Assembly: GCF_900187505.1 (NCBI RefSeq)
Contig: NZ_FYDL01000023.1
Location: 1-59,771, forward strand
Length of the DNA stretch: 59,771 bases
Reading direction: 5' to 3'
Source of the DNA: Pseudomonas sp. Irchel s3h17
GTDB lineage: Bacteria; Pseudomonadota; Gammaproteobacteria; Pseudomonadales; Pseudomonadaceae
Shown in pieces: positions 23,782-33,232 of the stretch. The notes under the pieces were generated by a model. That model saw nothing but the letters and a program-made list of their open reading frames with translations, ran no database searches and was not told the DNA's origin. The translations under genes and the position numbers were made by a program. Within the stretch, counting starts at the first letter, position 1. The number at the start of each line of letters is the position of its first letter.

Positions 23782-24855
23782 TCAATAGCCGGTCATTTCC
23801 AGGTACCCCACCCCCGTATCACTGCCACTGACCTGCACCGGCCCTTCCCAATAGGTAATGCGCAAGTCCATCCAGGCCTTGGGGTTGAGCGCCGCGACGG
23901 TGATGTCCAGCCCCTGGCCCGCCACCTTGACCGACCAGCGTGTCGGCAGGCTGCGCCCCGCCACCTCGGAACTCTCCAGCGGCGTAAGGATGATGTCCTC
24001 CCGGGACAACGTGTGGGTGCTGCCGTCCGGGTTGATCCAGGTGCCGGTGACGTAAGGAGCGCCCACCTGTTGCCGAACCCGGAACAGCATCAACTGCGCA
24101 CCACCGTCCAGGTGCAGGGAGAACCAGTCCCAGCCGCTCTGCCCGGCCATCAATGGCTGGCTGCTCCACTCCCGGTCCAGCCAGGCCGGGCCGCTGACCT
24201 GATAGGTGGTGCCGTCGATCTCCAGGCTGCCGCTGGCCGCAAAGAACGGCTGGCTGTAGTAATACGACGCCTGGCCCTGCTCGGACTTGCGACTGAAACC
24301 CTGCTCCCCGTGCAGCACCACTGGCCGGCTGGAGGTCAGGCGCAATTGATAGCTGAAACCGTTACCGCTGGCCTGCAGCCGCATGTCGGTCAACGGGTTT
24401 TCGCGGTCGGCCTGCGACTCCAGGCGCCAGTCATCGATCCAGGCGGCAAACGGTGGCTGGTGCACCCCGGCCTGCCCCACGCCACCCCGGGCATAACGCT
24501 CGGCGGCGTGGTGCACGGTCGCCGACGTCACCGCCGCGTGGCCCAGCCAGATCACCTGGCTGGCCCATCCGGGCTGCTCCGTGCCGGCTTGCAGGGCATT
24601 GCGAAACAGCGTCCATTGCACACCGAATGCCCGGCCCTGCGGGTCCTTGAGGTTGGCGGTGAGGTACCACCACTCCACACGAAAACCATCGTGGGCCGCG
24701 TGATCGGCCGGAAATTCGAAGACCCGGCCCGGCGTCACCTGCTGGAACGCGGCAGCGTCAACGCCCAGCCCGGCGAACCCCTCCTGGCGCTCGGGGGCAT
24801 CGTCGCAACCGGCCAGTACCAGCAACACCAGCGCAAACGCCCGTTCAATCCTCAT
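23782..24855 (-). CDS. AttH/CrtC-like lipocalin-domain lipoprotein
   Basis: A 357-aa protein with a lipobox (LVLAGC, Cys17), so it should be a lipoprotein. The body matches the AttH/hydroxyneurosporene-synthase-like double-lipocalin family: EWWYLTANLKDPQGRAFGVQWTLFRN, then DGGAQLMLFRVRQ and WINPDGSTHTLSREDI. The ATG at 24855 overlaps the end of the upstream permease gene by 11 bases, so both are one operon with the ATPase gene. This gene set is recurrent in proteobacteria, suggesting that the transporter extracts or delivers a hydrophobic molecule that AttH binds. No substrate has been established that can be read from sequence. Confidence 0.85.
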   Translation of the reverse strand: MRIERAFALVLLVLAGCDDAPERQEGFAGLGVDAAAFQQVTPGRVFEFPADHAAHDGFRVEWWYLTANLKDPQGRAFGVQWTLFRNALQAGTEQPGWASQVIWLGHAAVTSATVHHAAERYARGGVGQAGVHQPPFAAWIDDWRLESQADRENPLTDMRLQASGNGFSYQLRLTSSRPVVLHGEQGFSRKSEQGQASYYYSQPFFAASGSLEIDGTTYQVSGPAWLDREWSSQPLMAGQSGWDWFSLHLDGGAQLMLFRVRQQVGAPYVTGTWINPDGSTHTLSREDIILTPLESSEVAGRSLPTRWSVKVAGQGLDITVAALNPKAWMDLRITYWEGPVQVSGSDTGVGYLEMTGY

Positions 24856-27322
24856 GGGCAAACCACCTGAGCAAGTCCGCGGGTTGCGTGCGGTAGAGCG
24901 TGAAGAGCGGCCAGGCCGAGGCCAGCAAGGTGGCCAACAGCGCCAGACCCATCAACTGCGCCAATTGCCACGGGAAGACCCGCAGTGGCAGGCGCCAGCC
25001 GAACGCCTGCACGTTGATCACCGTGTCCAGGCACCAGGCCAGGGCAATGCCCAACGGCAGCGCCAACACCAGGGTGAGCAACGCCAGCAGCCAGGTCTGT
25101 CCGAGGTTGAGCAGCATCAATTGCCGGCGGGTCACCCCCAGCGCCCACAACGGCGCCAGTTGCCCGAGACGGCTCTGGCTTTGCGTCAGCAAGCTGATGA
25201 ACAACGCCACCCCGGCCACCCCCAGGGTCAGGCTGTTGAGGGCGGCCGTCGCCGCGAAGGTGCGCTCGAACACCTGCTCCGACCAGCCCTTGAGCCGGGC
25301 CTGATCGACGATGCGACTGTCGTCCAGGGCAAAGCGCGCTTGCAGCGCCGTGATCAAGGCTGGAATCCGCGCAGGCTCGATGCGCAGGTTGAAACGACTC
25401 GGCGTCAACTGTGGCCAGAAGTGCAACAGGTGCCGGGCGTTGACCAGCAGATGCCCTTTGGGATTGCCATAGTCGGCATAAATCCCGATCAGCTGCGGCG
25501 CCCAGGCGCCCTGCGGGGTGGGGATGCTCAATCGGTCGCCCAACTGAAGCTTGAGTCGGCGCGCCAGTTGCTCGCTGATCATCACCGTGTCGTGGCTCGC
25601 CAACTGCTCCCAGGGGGTATCGCCCCGGGCCGCGAGCAACGGCCAGTGCTGGCGATAGGTCGCGTGATCGATCACCCCATGAAGGTCCGCCGGCCAGCCC
25701 TGCAAGGTCACCGCGACCTGCCAGCTCGGCAACACCGCAGCGAGATTCTGCTGCATCAGCCACGGCTGCAGTTCGCGGGCCTGCGCTGGATTGCGAGGGG
25801 TGATGTACAGCTCGGCGATCAACCGTTGCCCCAGCCAGTCGCTGAAGGTCTGGCGAAAACCGGCGGTCATGCTGCCGGCCCCGATATTGGCGGCCAGCGC
25901 CAGCAGCAGGGCCATCAAGGCCAGGCTCAGCGCCGGCAACTGCTGACGGCAATCGGCAACAAACCATTGGCCGAGCACCGAATGGCTGCGACCCAAGGCC
26001 AGATTCAACGCCCCATCGAGCAGTACCGGCAAACTCAATGCGGCCCCCAGCAATAAGGCCGCCATCAGCACAAAACCACTGCCCAGGCTGTCCCCCCACG
26101 CCCACGCGAGCACGCCGATCAGTGCCATGACAACGGCCACCCATCCTTGGCGCCGCAGCCAGCGCCCATAAGCCTGATGCCAGGCTTGCGGGGTCGCCAG
26201 TGCCAGCAACGGCAGGCGTGCCGCTCGCAACAAGCTGTTGACGCCAGCCAGCCCGGCACCCAACAGGCTCAGGCCGATGCCGCTCAACCACCACCCGGGG
26301 CTGAGGCTCAACTGCCCCGCCACTTCGGCACCGTACAACCCCCGCAGGCTGGCGGCAACGTCCGGCAGCAGGACACTGGCCAGCAGGTAGCCGCTGACCA
26401 CCCCGACCACCCCGCCGAGCAGGGCCAACCCACCCAGTTCAACGCTCAGGCCCAGGATCAGCATCCGGGCGCTGACCCCGCAGGCGCGCAGGGTTCTGAA
26501 CAGGCCGCGGCGCTGCTCCAGTGCCAGGCCAATCGCCGCGTGGACAATGAACAAGCCGACGACGAATGACAGAAATCCCAGGGCGTCGAGGTTCAGATGG
26601 AAGCTCTCGGTGAGCCGCGCCAGGGTGTTCTCTTCACCGCCGGGTTGCAGTTGCAACTGACCGGCCAGGTCGGCGGGCAGCCGAGGGTGTGTGGCGACGA
26701 ACGCCTGTGGCACCAGCAAGCGTGACAGCTGCTGCGCCAGACCCAGCACCTGCTGGGCGACGCCGATGTCCATCAACAGCACACCGGGCGCCATGTCGGC
26801 CTGGGCATGCATCGGCGGCAAGCTGGCCCCCGTCGTGGTCTGTGCTCGATCACCCTCACGCAATCCCAGCGCCTCCAGGGTTTGCGGGGCAATCCAGGTG
26901 CGGCCCGGCGGGCTGACGAACTCGGCCATCCGTGCCAGGTCCAGGGTCTGTCCGGCCAGGGCCGTGCCCGTCGGCAGTGACAAGGGCTCGATGCCCATCA
27001 GCTGCAGGCGCTGCGCTTCCTGCCCCTTGAGCATCACCCGCCCCTGCACCACTGGCGACACCGGCCAGCCGGCCAGGCGCAGCTCGACAAACAGGGCTTG
27101 GGCGAAGGGCGCTCCATTGGGAGCGCTGAGGCTGGGCTGGGGTTCGCCACCGATCAATTGACTGGCGCGGGCGTAGCTGTCCCGTGCCTGACTGTTCAAC
27201 GCCTGGACCCCGGTCAGCAAACCGGTGGCCAGCCACAGCCCGGTCAGCACACTGAAGAACTGCACCGGATGCTGGCGCCAATGGCTGAGCAGCGCGCGCA
27301 GGGTCTGGGCTAAAACGCTCAT
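24845..27322 (-). CDS. FtsX-like ABC transporter permease (825 aa)
   Basis: A large permease with the MacB/LolC-type topology of two FtsX units. Membrane segments are visible near residues 20-45, 260-290, 300-330 and 350-375, then a second set from about 400 with a final group at 690-810 (SLTLGVAGVALFISLLTQSQSRLGQLAPLWALGVTRRQLML). Two large extracytoplasmic domains lie between. It overlaps the ATPase gene by ATGA at its start and the AttH gene at its end, so the three make one transporter unit. Such systems usually do mechanical work on periplasmic or membrane-bound cargo rather than classical import. Confidence 0.9.
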   Translation of the reverse strand: MSVLAQTLRALLSHWRQHPVQFFSVLTGLWLATGLLTGVQALNSQARDSYARASQLIGGEPQPSLSAPNGAPFAQALFVELRLAGWPVSPVVQGRVMLKGQEAQRLQLMGIEPLSLPTGTALAGQTLDLARMAEFVSPPGRTWIAPQTLEALGLREGDRAQTTTGASLPPMHAQADMAPGVLLMDIGVAQQVLGLAQQLSRLLVPQAFVATHPRLPADLAGQLQLQPGGEENTLARLTESFHLNLDALGFLSFVVGLFIVHAAIGLALEQRRGLFRTLRACGVSARMLILGLSVELGGLALLGGVVGVVSGYLLASVLLPDVAASLRGLYGAEVAGQLSLSPGWWLSGIGLSLLGAGLAGVNSLLRAARLPLLALATPQAWHQAYGRWLRRQGWVAVVMALIGVLAWAWGDSLGSGFVLMAALLLGAALSLPVLLDGALNLALGRSHSVLGQWFVADCRQQLPALSLALMALLLALAANIGAGSMTAGFRQTFSDWLGQRLIAELYITPRNPAQARELQPWLMQQNLAAVLPSWQVAVTLQGWPADLHGVIDHATYRQHWPLLAARGDTPWEQLASHDTVMISEQLARRLKLQLGDRLSIPTPQGAWAPQLIGIYADYGNPKGHLLVNARHLLHFWPQLTPSRFNLRIEPARIPALITALQARFALDDSRIVDQARLKGWSEQVFERTFAATAALNSLTLGVAGVALFISLLTQSQSRLGQLAPLWALGVTRRQLMLLNLGQTWLLALLTLVLALPLGIALAWCLDTVINVQAFGWRLPLRVFPWQLAQLMGLALLATLLASAWPLFTLYRTQPADLLRWFAHED

Positions 27323-27990
27323 CGCGGCGCGCCGGCGTCGACCAGGCGTCCATGCTGCAACAGCACCTTGCGCGCCAGGCGCGCGGCGACCCTGGGGCTG
27401 TGGGTGACCATCAACAAACTGGTGGGACTGTCCTCAAGCAGCTCCAGCAACAGGTCCAACACCTGCTCGCTGGTGTGTTCATCGAGACTGCCGGTGGGTT
27501 CATCGGCCAACAGCAACCGTGGCCGCGACGCCAGCGCCCGCCCCAACGCCACCCGTTGCTGCTGGCCGCCAGACAACTGTTCCGGATAGCGCCCCAGCAC
27601 ATCCCCAAGCCCCAGGCGTTCCACCAGTTGCCCGTGCCAGGCCGGGTCATGGCGCCCGGCCAGTCGCGCCTGAAACGCCAGGTTGTCGTCGACCCGCAAA
27701 CTGCCGATCAGGTTGAACTGCTGGAACACCAGGCCGATCTCCGTGCGCCGCCAGCGCGCCCGTTGGCCTTCACTCATGTGTTCCAGGCGCTGCTCGCCGA
27801 GGCGAATGCTGCCCTGGTCGACCTTGTCCAGCCCGGCAATCAGGTGCAGCAAGGTGCTTTTGCCACTGCCCGACTCGCCCATCAGCGCCAGGCTGCTGCC
27901 GGGTGCCAACTGCAAGTCGACACCCTGCAACACCGCCAGCGGACCTTGCGCGGTGGCGTAGCGTTTGAAGACGCCTTGAACCTCGAGCAT
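27319..27990 (-). CDS. ABC transporter ATP-binding protein (LolD/MacB type)
   Basis: A 223-aa ATPase with Walker A GESGSGKST (38-46), Q-loop VFQQFNL (88-94), signature LSGGQ (139-143), Walker B LLLADEP (159-165) and the H-loop MVTHSP. The sequence is of the LolD/MacB class that pairs with FtsX-type permeases. Its stop overlaps the start of the permease gene (ATGA). It is the first gene of the three-gene operon and is divergent from the alkylsulfatase gene, with 152 bp between. Confidence 0.93.
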   Translation of the reverse strand: MLEVQGVFKRYATAQGPLAVLQGVDLQLAPGSSLALMGESGSGKSTLLHLIAGLDKVDQGSIRLGEQRLEHMSEGQRARWRRTEIGLVFQQFNLIGSLRVDDNLAFQARLAGRHDPAWHGQLVERLGLGDVLGRYPEQLSGGQQQRVALGRALASRPRLLLADEPTGSLDEHTSEQVLDLLLELLEDSPTSLLMVTHSPRVAARLARKVLLQHGRLVDAGAPR

Positions 27991-28142
27991 GGGCAGCGCT
28001 CGCTACACAGACAGTGAATCCAAGCATAGCGGACAGCCTTGCACGCCCTGCATGGTTTTTGTCGTTTGACGATTGTCGAGGTCTCTGGCCCGGCGTTTAG
28101 GCTCCAGGCTGGTCTAGCCATAATGATAAAAACGGAGACTCC

Positions 28143-30116
28143 ATGCCTCGATTCACCCTGTCCCATCGCGGCCTGCTGGCCGCCCTGATCACCGCCTGCC
28201 TGGCGCAATCGGTTGCCGCCGCCCAAGCTCCCGTCGCCGCCAGCCCCTTGACCGCCGCCAGCAATGCGGCGGTGCTCAAGCAACTGCCTTTCAGTGACCG
28301 CACCGACTACGAGTCGGTCAGCCGTGGCCTGATCGCCCCCTTCACGGACCCGATCAAGACCGCCGACGGTAAGGTGATCTGGGACATGCAGAGCTACGCC
28401 TTCCTCGACAAGGAGCAGGCCCCCGACACCGTCAACCCGAGCCTGTGGCGCCTGGCCCAGCTCAGCGCCCACGCCGGTTTGTTCGAAGTCAGCCCCCGGC
28501 TCTATCAGGTGCGCGGCCTGGACCTGGCCAACATGACCATCATCGAGGGTGACGACGGGCTGATCATCATCGATCCGCTGACCATGGCCGAAACCGCCAA
28601 GGCGGCGCTGGACCTGTACTACCGCAACCGTCCGCACAAACCGGTGGTGGCGGTGATCTACAGCCATACCCACGTCGACCACTTCGGCGGCGTGCGCGGG
28701 GTGATCGACGAGGCCGACGTCAAGGCCGGCAAGGTCAAGGTGTTCGCGCCGGCAGGCTTCATGGAACACGTCATGAGCGAGAACGTGTACGCCGGCAACG
28801 CCATGAGCCGCCGCGCCCAGTTCCAGTTCGGCAGCCTGTTGCCACGGGGCGACAAGGGCCAGGTGGACGCCGGCATGGGCAAGAACACGCCATCGGGCGG
28901 CACCATCACCCTGATCCCGCCGACCGACCTGATCAGCCAGGAACTGGACACCCGCACCATCGCCGGCATCGAGGTGCAGTTCCAGCTGACCCCGGGCACC
29001 GAAGCACCGTCGGAGATGAACCTGTACCTGCCGCAGCTGCGGGCCTTGTGCATGGCGGAGAACGCCACGCAGATGATGCACAACATCCTCACTCCGCGCG
29101 GCGCCCCGGTGCGCGATGCCAAGGCCTGGTCGCAATACCTGGACAGCAGCCTGGCGCGTTACGGCGACAAGTCCGACGTACTCTTTGCCCAGCACAACTG
29201 GCCGACCTGGGGTGGCGAGCGCATCCGTACCTTCCTCGCCGATCAGCGTGACATGTATGCCTTCCTCAACGACCGCACCCTGCACCTGTTGAACCAGGGC
29301 CTGACGCCGATGGAGATCGCGCAGAACATGCAGAAACTCCCGGGGGAGCTGGAGAACAAGTGGTACACCCGCAGCTACTATGGCTCGCTGAGCCACAACT
29401 CGCGGGCGGTATACCAGCGCTACATGGGCTTCTATGACGGCAACCCGTCGAACCTCAACCCGCTGCCGCCGGTGGAAACCGCCAAGCATTATGTCGAGGC
29501 CATCGGCGGTGGCGAGGCCGTGATCGGCAAGATGCGCGAGGCCATGACCAAGGGCGATTACCGCTGGGCCACGCAACTGGGCAACCAGTTGATGTTCGCC
29601 GAGCCGGACAACAGCGAAGGCCGCGAAACCCAGGCCCAGGCGCTGGAGCAACTGGGTTACCAGAGCGAGAACGCCACCTGGCGTAACATGTACCTGACCG
29701 CTGCCATGGAACTGCGCAACGGTGTGCCACCGATCGCCGGCAGTTCGGTGTCGGCGGACATGGTGCGGGCGCTGACCCCGGACATGTTCTTCGACTTCCT
29801 GGCCATTCGCCTGAACAGCGAAAAAGCCGTCGGCCATGACCTGACGTTGAACTGGACCTTCGACGACCCGAACCAGGCCTACAACCTGACCTTGCGCAAC
29901 GGTGTGCTGACCCACCGCGGCGGCAGCAATCCCCAGGCCGACGCGAGCATCAGCATGAACAAGGCGACGCTGGAGCAGATCGCCCTCAAGCAACTGGACT
30001 TCCCGACGGCCATCCAGAAAGGCCTGGTCAAATTGCAGGGTGACGGCAAGAAACTGGGCCAACTGCTGGGCAGCCTGGACACCTTCAGCCCGCAGTTCAA
30101 TGTCGTCACACCCTGA
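28143..30116 (+). CDS. Alkyl/aryl sulfatase, metallo-beta-lactamase type (SdsA1-like)
   Basis: A 657-aa secreted or periplasmic enzyme with a signal peptide (RGLLAALITACLAQSVAAAQA). The metal motif HTHVDH (His175, His177, Asp179, His180) and surrounding IYSHTHVDHFGGVRG are those of class III sulfatases. The C-terminal third (about 520-650) fits the SCP2-like substrate-recruiting domain of SdsA1, with ATLEQIALKQLDFPTAIQKGLVKLQGDGKKLGQLLG. It should cleave primary alkyl sulfates such as dodecyl sulfate to alcohol and sulfate. No linked regulator lies upstream, but a DUF1254/1329/1302 block follows on the other strand. Confidence 0.92.
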   Translation: MPRFTLSHRGLLAALITACLAQSVAAAQAPVAASPLTAASNAAVLKQLPFSDRTDYESVSRGLIAPFTDPIKTADGKVIWDMQSYAFLDKEQAPDTVNPSLWRLAQLSAHAGLFEVSPRLYQVRGLDLANMTIIEGDDGLIIIDPLTMAETAKAALDLYYRNRPHKPVVAVIYSHTHVDHFGGVRGVIDEADVKAGKVKVFAPAGFMEHVMSENVYAGNAMSRRAQFQFGSLLPRGDKGQVDAGMGKNTPSGGTITLIPPTDLISQELDTRTIAGIEVQFQLTPGTEAPSEMNLYLPQLRALCMAENATQMMHNILTPRGAPVRDAKAWSQYLDSSLARYGDKSDVLFAQHNWPTWGGERIRTFLADQRDMYAFLNDRTLHLLNQGLTPMEIAQNMQKLPGELENKWYTRSYYGSLSHNSRAVYQRYMGFYDGNPSNLNPLPPVETAKHYVEAIGGGEAVIGKMREAMTKGDYRWATQLGNQLMFAEPDNSEGRETQAQALEQLGYQSENATWRNMYLTAAMELRNGVPPIAGSSVSADMVRALTPDMFFDFLAIRLNSEKAVGHDLTLNWTFDDPNQAYNLTLRNGVLTHRGGSNPQADASISMNKATLEQIALKQLDFPTAIQKGLVKLQGDGKKLGQLLGSLDTFSPQFNVVTP

Positions 30117-30126
30117 TTATCGAGGG

Positions 30127-30163
30127 CAAAAAAGCCGCCAGGCCGGGTTCGGTCTGGCGGTTT
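30127..30163. terminator. Bidirectional hairpin terminator
   Basis: CCGCCAGGCC and GGTCTGGCGG form a stem with one mismatch. The left side is preceded by AAAAAA, giving a T-run for the minus direction, and the right side is followed by TTTA. It lies 11 bases after the sulfatase stop. Confidence 0.7.
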
Positions 30164-30231
30164 ATGATGCTGATGTCCCGTCCTGAACAAGGTTTTCGAC
30201 TCTATCAGCACAAGGCACTGAGCACCTGCCC

Positions 30232-30364
30232 CGTGGCGAGCGAGCTTGCTCGCGCTGGGTTGCGCAGCAACCCCCAAAAGGTCACCGAGGCCTTTGTAAA
30301 AGACCGCAATCGTCCTGTCAGGGCCACTGCGTGCCCCAGCGGGAGCAAGCTCCCTCGCCACACC
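30232..30364. repeat. REPIN between convergent genes
   Basis: CGTGGCGAGCGAGCTTGCTCGCGCTGGG at the left is inverted as CCCAGCGGGAGCAAGCTCCCTCGCCACACC at the right. The gap carries no gene. Confidence 0.8.
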
Positions 30365-30374
30365 ATAAAAGGAC

Positions 30375-31700
30375 TCAGACCGCCTCCACCGCCGGCATCT
30401 GCCAACGCTGCTCGATCACCTGCCGCTCGGGCCCGTACAGGCGCAGGATCAGGGTGAACGCACCATGTTGCGGAGCGGGCAGCCAGTTGCGGCTGCTCAG
30501 GCAGTAACGGTCGATGGGGTTGTCGACCAGTTGGCGGTCCGGCAAGTCGTACAGCGTCAGTGACCAGAACTCGCTGGCCGGTGGCAATTGCCCGGGCGCG
30601 AAGCGCAGGCGGTAGCCGCGTCCCCCCATCAAGGGTTGGCCCTGGCTGTCCTGCCTGGCGCCGGTGTAGAACGCCTCCTCGACGCTGTTGCCGTAGATGC
30701 CCATGGCCGCGCCCAGCGCACGGTTGAGGTAGTTGCCCTGTAACACCTCCCGCGTCCCGAACAGGCCCAGGGTGGTGCGCACCTTGGCCCCGGCGGCCTG
30801 CATCTGCGCTTGAGCCTCCTGGATACCGGCGAGCAACGCCTGGCGCTGTTCGGCGGACATGGCCGCCAGGTCGAACGCCTGCCCCGGCACGATGCCGATC
30901 CGCGCAAACCGCTCACGCAACGCTTGCTCGCCCGGTTGGACCGGACACAGCGTGAGGATCTGGTTCAACTGATTGATGAACCCCGGCCCCAGCCCGGTCT
31001 TGCTGTCCCACGCCTGCCACGCGATGGCGGGTGCCGCTGCGGGTGCCGGGGTGCCCACGTACTCGTGCAACGAGCGCAGGCGATACTGCTGTTGCAAGGC
31101 ACGCACCGCCGGCATGTCCTCGGCGTTCTTCAGCGCGGTGCGACCCAGCACCATGACAATCTCGGTTTCACTGCGCAGCACGGCCTTGATCCCGGCCGGG
31201 GTTGCGCCCGTCCAGCCAGGCCCGGCGATCAGGTAGTCCCCCGCCTCGCGCCCGGTGCTCAGCACCCCGACATAGGCAAAGTTGTGGGTGTATTGATCCA
31301 CCAACTGGTGCACGTAGTAACGGTCCTCGGGCACCGCCGGCACGCTCAAGACCTGGGGCTCGCTGCGCAGGTCCAGCCAGGCCCAGGAGTACGGTGTGTC
31401 ATTGTTCGGCGTGACAATTTCGCGGTTCTTCGGCGTGTACAGGTTGCTGTAGTGGCGAAAGCGGTTGAAGCCGCCGACGTACTCGGCAGTACCGGGGTCG
31501 AGCACCTGCTTCTCCAGGGTCTGGTAGTGCATCAGCATCGGGTAGGCGTAGATCCACGCGTCCCGGGTGATGGCCTGGATATCCTCGGACGGGGTCGGGT
31601 TGACTTGGCTGGCGGCCAGCAACCAACCCGGGCACGCCAGTGCGGCACCGGCCACACTCATGCCGGCGAGCAGACGACGACGGCTAAAAGGAGCATTCAT
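30375..31700 (-). CDS. DUF1254/DUF1214 protein with Tat signal
   Basis: A 441-aa protein. The N-terminus FSRRRLLAGMSVAGAALACP has a twin-arginine motif, so it is probably exported folded by Tat. The DUF1254 part is marked by DAWIYAYPMLMHYQT and TPNNDTPYSWAWLDLRSEP, and the DUF1214 part by GGRGYRLRFAPGQLPPASEFWSLTLYD. The upstream gene is a divergent paralogue, with 3 bp between them. Members of this family have known structures but no agreed reaction. Location next to DUF1329/DUF1302 genes and a sulfatase suggests handling of a hydrophobic growth substrate outside the cytosol; this is inference. Confidence 0.85.
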   Translation of the reverse strand: MNAPFSRRRLLAGMSVAGAALACPGWLLAASQVNPTPSEDIQAITRDAWIYAYPMLMHYQTLEKQVLDPGTAEYVGGFNRFRHYSNLYTPKNREIVTPNNDTPYSWAWLDLRSEPQVLSVPAVPEDRYYVHQLVDQYTHNFAYVGVLSTGREAGDYLIAGPGWTGATPAGIKAVLRSETEIVMVLGRTALKNAEDMPAVRALQQQYRLRSLHEYVGTPAPAAAPAIAWQAWDSKTGLGPGFINQLNQILTLCPVQPGEQALRERFARIGIVPGQAFDLAAMSAEQRQALLAGIQEAQAQMQAAGAKVRTTLGLFGTREVLQGNYLNRALGAAMGIYGNSVEEAFYTGARQDSQGQPLMGGRGYRLRFAPGQLPPASEFWSLTLYDLPDRQLVDNPIDRYCLSSRNWLPAPQHGAFTLILRLYGPERQVIEQRWQMPAVEAV

Positions 31701-31703
31701 GGT

Positions 31704-33059
31704 TCAGCCCTCGCCCTTGATGGCTTCGATGGTCGGTAACGGGTAGCGGCCATCCAGTGCCCGCTGTTGCGGCAGGTACAACCGCAGCATCAGGTTGAAC
31801 GGCCCTTGCGGCGTCGGCAGCCAGTTGCTCTGGGCGTCCTGCGCCGGCGTCGGGTGCGCCAGGGTCAGGGTCAGGCCACCATCGGCGTCGTATCGCAGGT
31901 CGGGGCTGCGATCGCCCAGGGAGTAACGCGCCAGCGGGTTGGCCACCAGCAATTGGCGCTTGCCGTCGTACAGGGTCAGGGACCAGAAGGCATCCACCGG
32001 TGGCAACTGCCCGGCGGCGAAATGCAGGCGATAGGTTTTATTGCCATCGAGCAACTGGCCCTGGGCGTCATGCAGTGCCATGGGGTACAACGCTTCGGCA
32101 GGATCGTTGGCATAGATGTATCGCCAGGCCACGGCCGCGCGAGTCAGGTCATCGTCACCGAACTTGCCGACATTGGACGGCGAGCGGAACCAGCCTTGCT
32201 GCTCCACGGACAGCTTGCTGGAGGCAACTCGCACCTGTTCGCGGCCGGCTTCTGCGCCTTCGGCCACCGCGGCCTTGAGGTCTTGCGGCGGCGCGAATCC
32301 GACACCTGGCTGGAGGCCGATTTCGGCATAGCGCGCCAGTTTCTGCTGCTCGGCGGGTGCCCACTGGTGCAGCGCGGCGAGGTGGTTGAAGCGCTCGAAC
32401 AACGCCACCGCTGGCCCCTGCTTGCTGTCCTGATAGACCGGCAACTGCAGGGTGGGCAGCGCCGCGGGTGCTGGGGTTCCCAGCACTCTGGACAGGGGCT
32501 GCAAGGCGTAGCCCTTGAGCACGTGCGCGGCCTGCTCAAGGTCGGCGGCGCCCTTGACCTCAGTGCGCCCGATCAGGAACACCACGCGGCTCGGCGAGCG
32601 AATTACCCCATTGAAACCGGCCGGTACCTCACCCTGCCAGTCCGGGCCGGCGATCAGGTAGCGCCCGGCCTTGCTGCCGGTCGCGCGGGTGCCGATGTAG
32701 TCGAGGTTGTCGGTGCGCAGGTCCACCAACTGGAAGTTGTAGTAACGCCCCTCGACCTCGGGAACTTGCAGCACCTGCGGCTCGCCGCGCAGGTCGAGCA
32801 AGGCGCGGGAATAGAAGGTGTCGTTGTTCGGCGACACCACTTTGTCGTCCTGCGGCCCCAGCAAGCGTGGCTCGCTGTACAACACATTGAACGGCAGCCT
32901 GGCGGCGATGGCGCTGAGCACTTTGTTGTGCTCGCCGGTAGCGAAGGCAAACACATAGGCTTCCTGGGCCAGGGCCCGGGCCTGCTGTTGATCGAGGCTG
33001 GCGGCCTGTACAGCGCTCGCGCCGAGCCCCAAGGCTAATGCGGTCATCCAGTGGCGCAT
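31704..33059 (-). CDS. DUF1254/DUF1214 protein, second copy, Sec signal
   Basis: A 451-aa paralogue of the downstream gene with an ordinary Sec signal (MRHWMTALALGLGASAVQAAS). Shared landmarks are SPNNDTFYSRALLDLRGEP, YYNFQLVDLRTDNLDYIGTRATG and YRLHFAAGQLPPVDAFWSLTLYDGKRQLLV. The ATG at 33059 gives the signal peptide; the longer frame starting at 33191 would run through a REP sequence and is rejected. The two copies are close together but use different export routes, which suggests that they are not simply redundant. Function is unknown. Confidence 0.85.
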   Translation of the reverse strand: MRHWMTALALGLGASAVQAASLDQQQARALAQEAYVFAFATGEHNKVLSAIAARLPFNVLYSEPRLLGPQDDKVVSPNNDTFYSRALLDLRGEPQVLQVPEVEGRYYNFQLVDLRTDNLDYIGTRATGSKAGRYLIAGPDWQGEVPAGFNGVIRSPSRVVFLIGRTEVKGAADLEQAAHVLKGYALQPLSRVLGTPAPAALPTLQLPVYQDSKQGPAVALFERFNHLAALHQWAPAEQQKLARYAEIGLQPGVGFAPPQDLKAAVAEGAEAGREQVRVASSKLSVEQQGWFRSPSNVGKFGDDDLTRAAVAWRYIYANDPAEALYPMALHDAQGQLLDGNKTYRLHFAAGQLPPVDAFWSLTLYDGKRQLLVANPLARYSLGDRSPDLRYDADGGLTLTLAHPTPAQDAQSNWLPTPQGPFNLMLRLYLPQQRALDGRYPLPTIEAIKGEG

Positions 33060-33104
33060 GGCAATTTCTCCTGACAGCAATGAAAGCGGCGCCCACCACT
33101 GCTC

Positions 33105-33204
33105 TGTAGGAGCGAGCGAGCTCGCGATGAACTCAAGAGCGACGCGTTTATTCAGAAAGTACGCGTCTTCGTTAACGTCCATCGCGAGCAAGCTCGCTCC
33201 TACA
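33105..33204. repeat. REPIN
   Basis: TGTAGGAGCGAGCGAGCTCGCGATG (33105-33129) is inverted as CATCGCGAGCAAGCTCGCTCCTACA (33180-33204). It sits inside the DUF1329-to-DUF1254 gap, between same-strand genes, and may split their expression. Confidence 0.85.
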
Positions 33205-33232
33205 TTTTTGCTGTGATGCCCCGCAGGACGGC

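Noticed and set aside
27882..30062. 726-codon open frame on the minus strand
   Set aside because: Antisense to the alkylsulfatase gene, which has clear motifs and a signal peptide.
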